From IMG/VR virus record IMGVR_UViG_3300021373_001696, positions 1 through 39,848 of that record: a stretch of DNA of 39,848 nt. One strand, written 5' to 3'. This document shows, piece by piece, positions 39,753 to 39,848 of this stretch. A program made the position numbers and the translations under genes. The notes beneath the pieces were generated by a model that was not told where the DNA came from, did no database searches, and saw only the letters and a list, made by a program, of their open reading frames with translations. The first letter of the stretch is position 1, and each line of letters starts with the position of its first letter. The DNA is from a virus.

Positions 39753-39848
39753 TTATTTTGCTACCCTTTGGGTAAGCCATTCATTGATAGCGGCGTTGTT
39801 GCCGAGAGTAAACACAGGTGGACGGAAGTCTTCGAGGTGTACGTCATT
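39753..39848 (-). CDS. C-terminal end of an unknown protein (partial)
   Basis: 31 codons open from the window edge to TAA at 39753, ending INEWLTQRVAK. The composition looks coding. The start is beyond the window. Its end abuts the -33 box of the early promoter. Confidence 0.45.
   Translation of the reverse strand, partial: NDVHLEDFRPPVFTLGNNAAINEWLTQRVAK

Overview
The window is a stretch of a tailed bacteriophage genome, most likely a short-tailed (podovirus-like) lytic phage of a marine Bacteroidetes/Flavobacteriia host. The host inference rests on promoters: the Bacteroidetes -7 box TAnnTTTG sits just upstream of several genes (4613, 5998, 9945, 15986 and 18240 on +; 34384 and 39720 on -), and start codons lack clear Shine-Dalgarno sequences but often have A/C-rich leaders. 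No integrase, CI-like repressor, CRISPR array or insertion sequence was seen. Terminase, portal and DNA polymerase are not in the window.

Bases 1-28294 (+ strand) are the virion and lysis module. In order: the 3' part of a long tail fibre with phage-fibre repeats and a C1q-like domain; a protein with two LamG-like jelly rolls; a run of small, mostly basic proteins; an acidic scaffold-like protein; the major capsid protein; a small head protein; an AT-hook-bearing protein; two head-tail ring/adaptor proteins; a 1485-residue tail nozzle/muzzle-like protein; two putative internal virion proteins; a 3197-residue polyvalent internal protein; and a holin-like protein. Many neighbours are joined by TAATG/ATGA overlaps. 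Hairpins separate the most highly expressed genes.

Bases 28296-28319 hold a bidirectional terminator where the two modules converge. Bases 28398-39848 (- strand) are the nucleotide metabolism, replication and recombination module, read right to left. From the promoter at 39720-39751 it runs through a string of short unknown genes with an embedded tRNA-Arg(CCU), a DnaA-domain-IV-like protein, an ERF-type annealing protein paired with a RecE-like exonuclease, an SSB-like protein with an acidic tail, a DUF3310 protein, a primase-helicase, a T7 endonuclease I-like resolvase, another PD-(D/E)XK nuclease and a B12-dependent class II ribonucleotide reductase.

The module logic is that early leftward genes make dNTPs, replicate and recombine the genome, while rightward late genes build the particle, deliver the DNA and lyse the host. 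Points most worth a second look are the giant protein with four recurring (S/A)DRAS motifs and a zinc-peptidase-like domain lacking its first His, the -7 boxes only 4 nt from start codons (probable leaderless late mRNAs), a 12-nt leader repeated at fixed distance before early genes, and the tightly nested nuclease genes.
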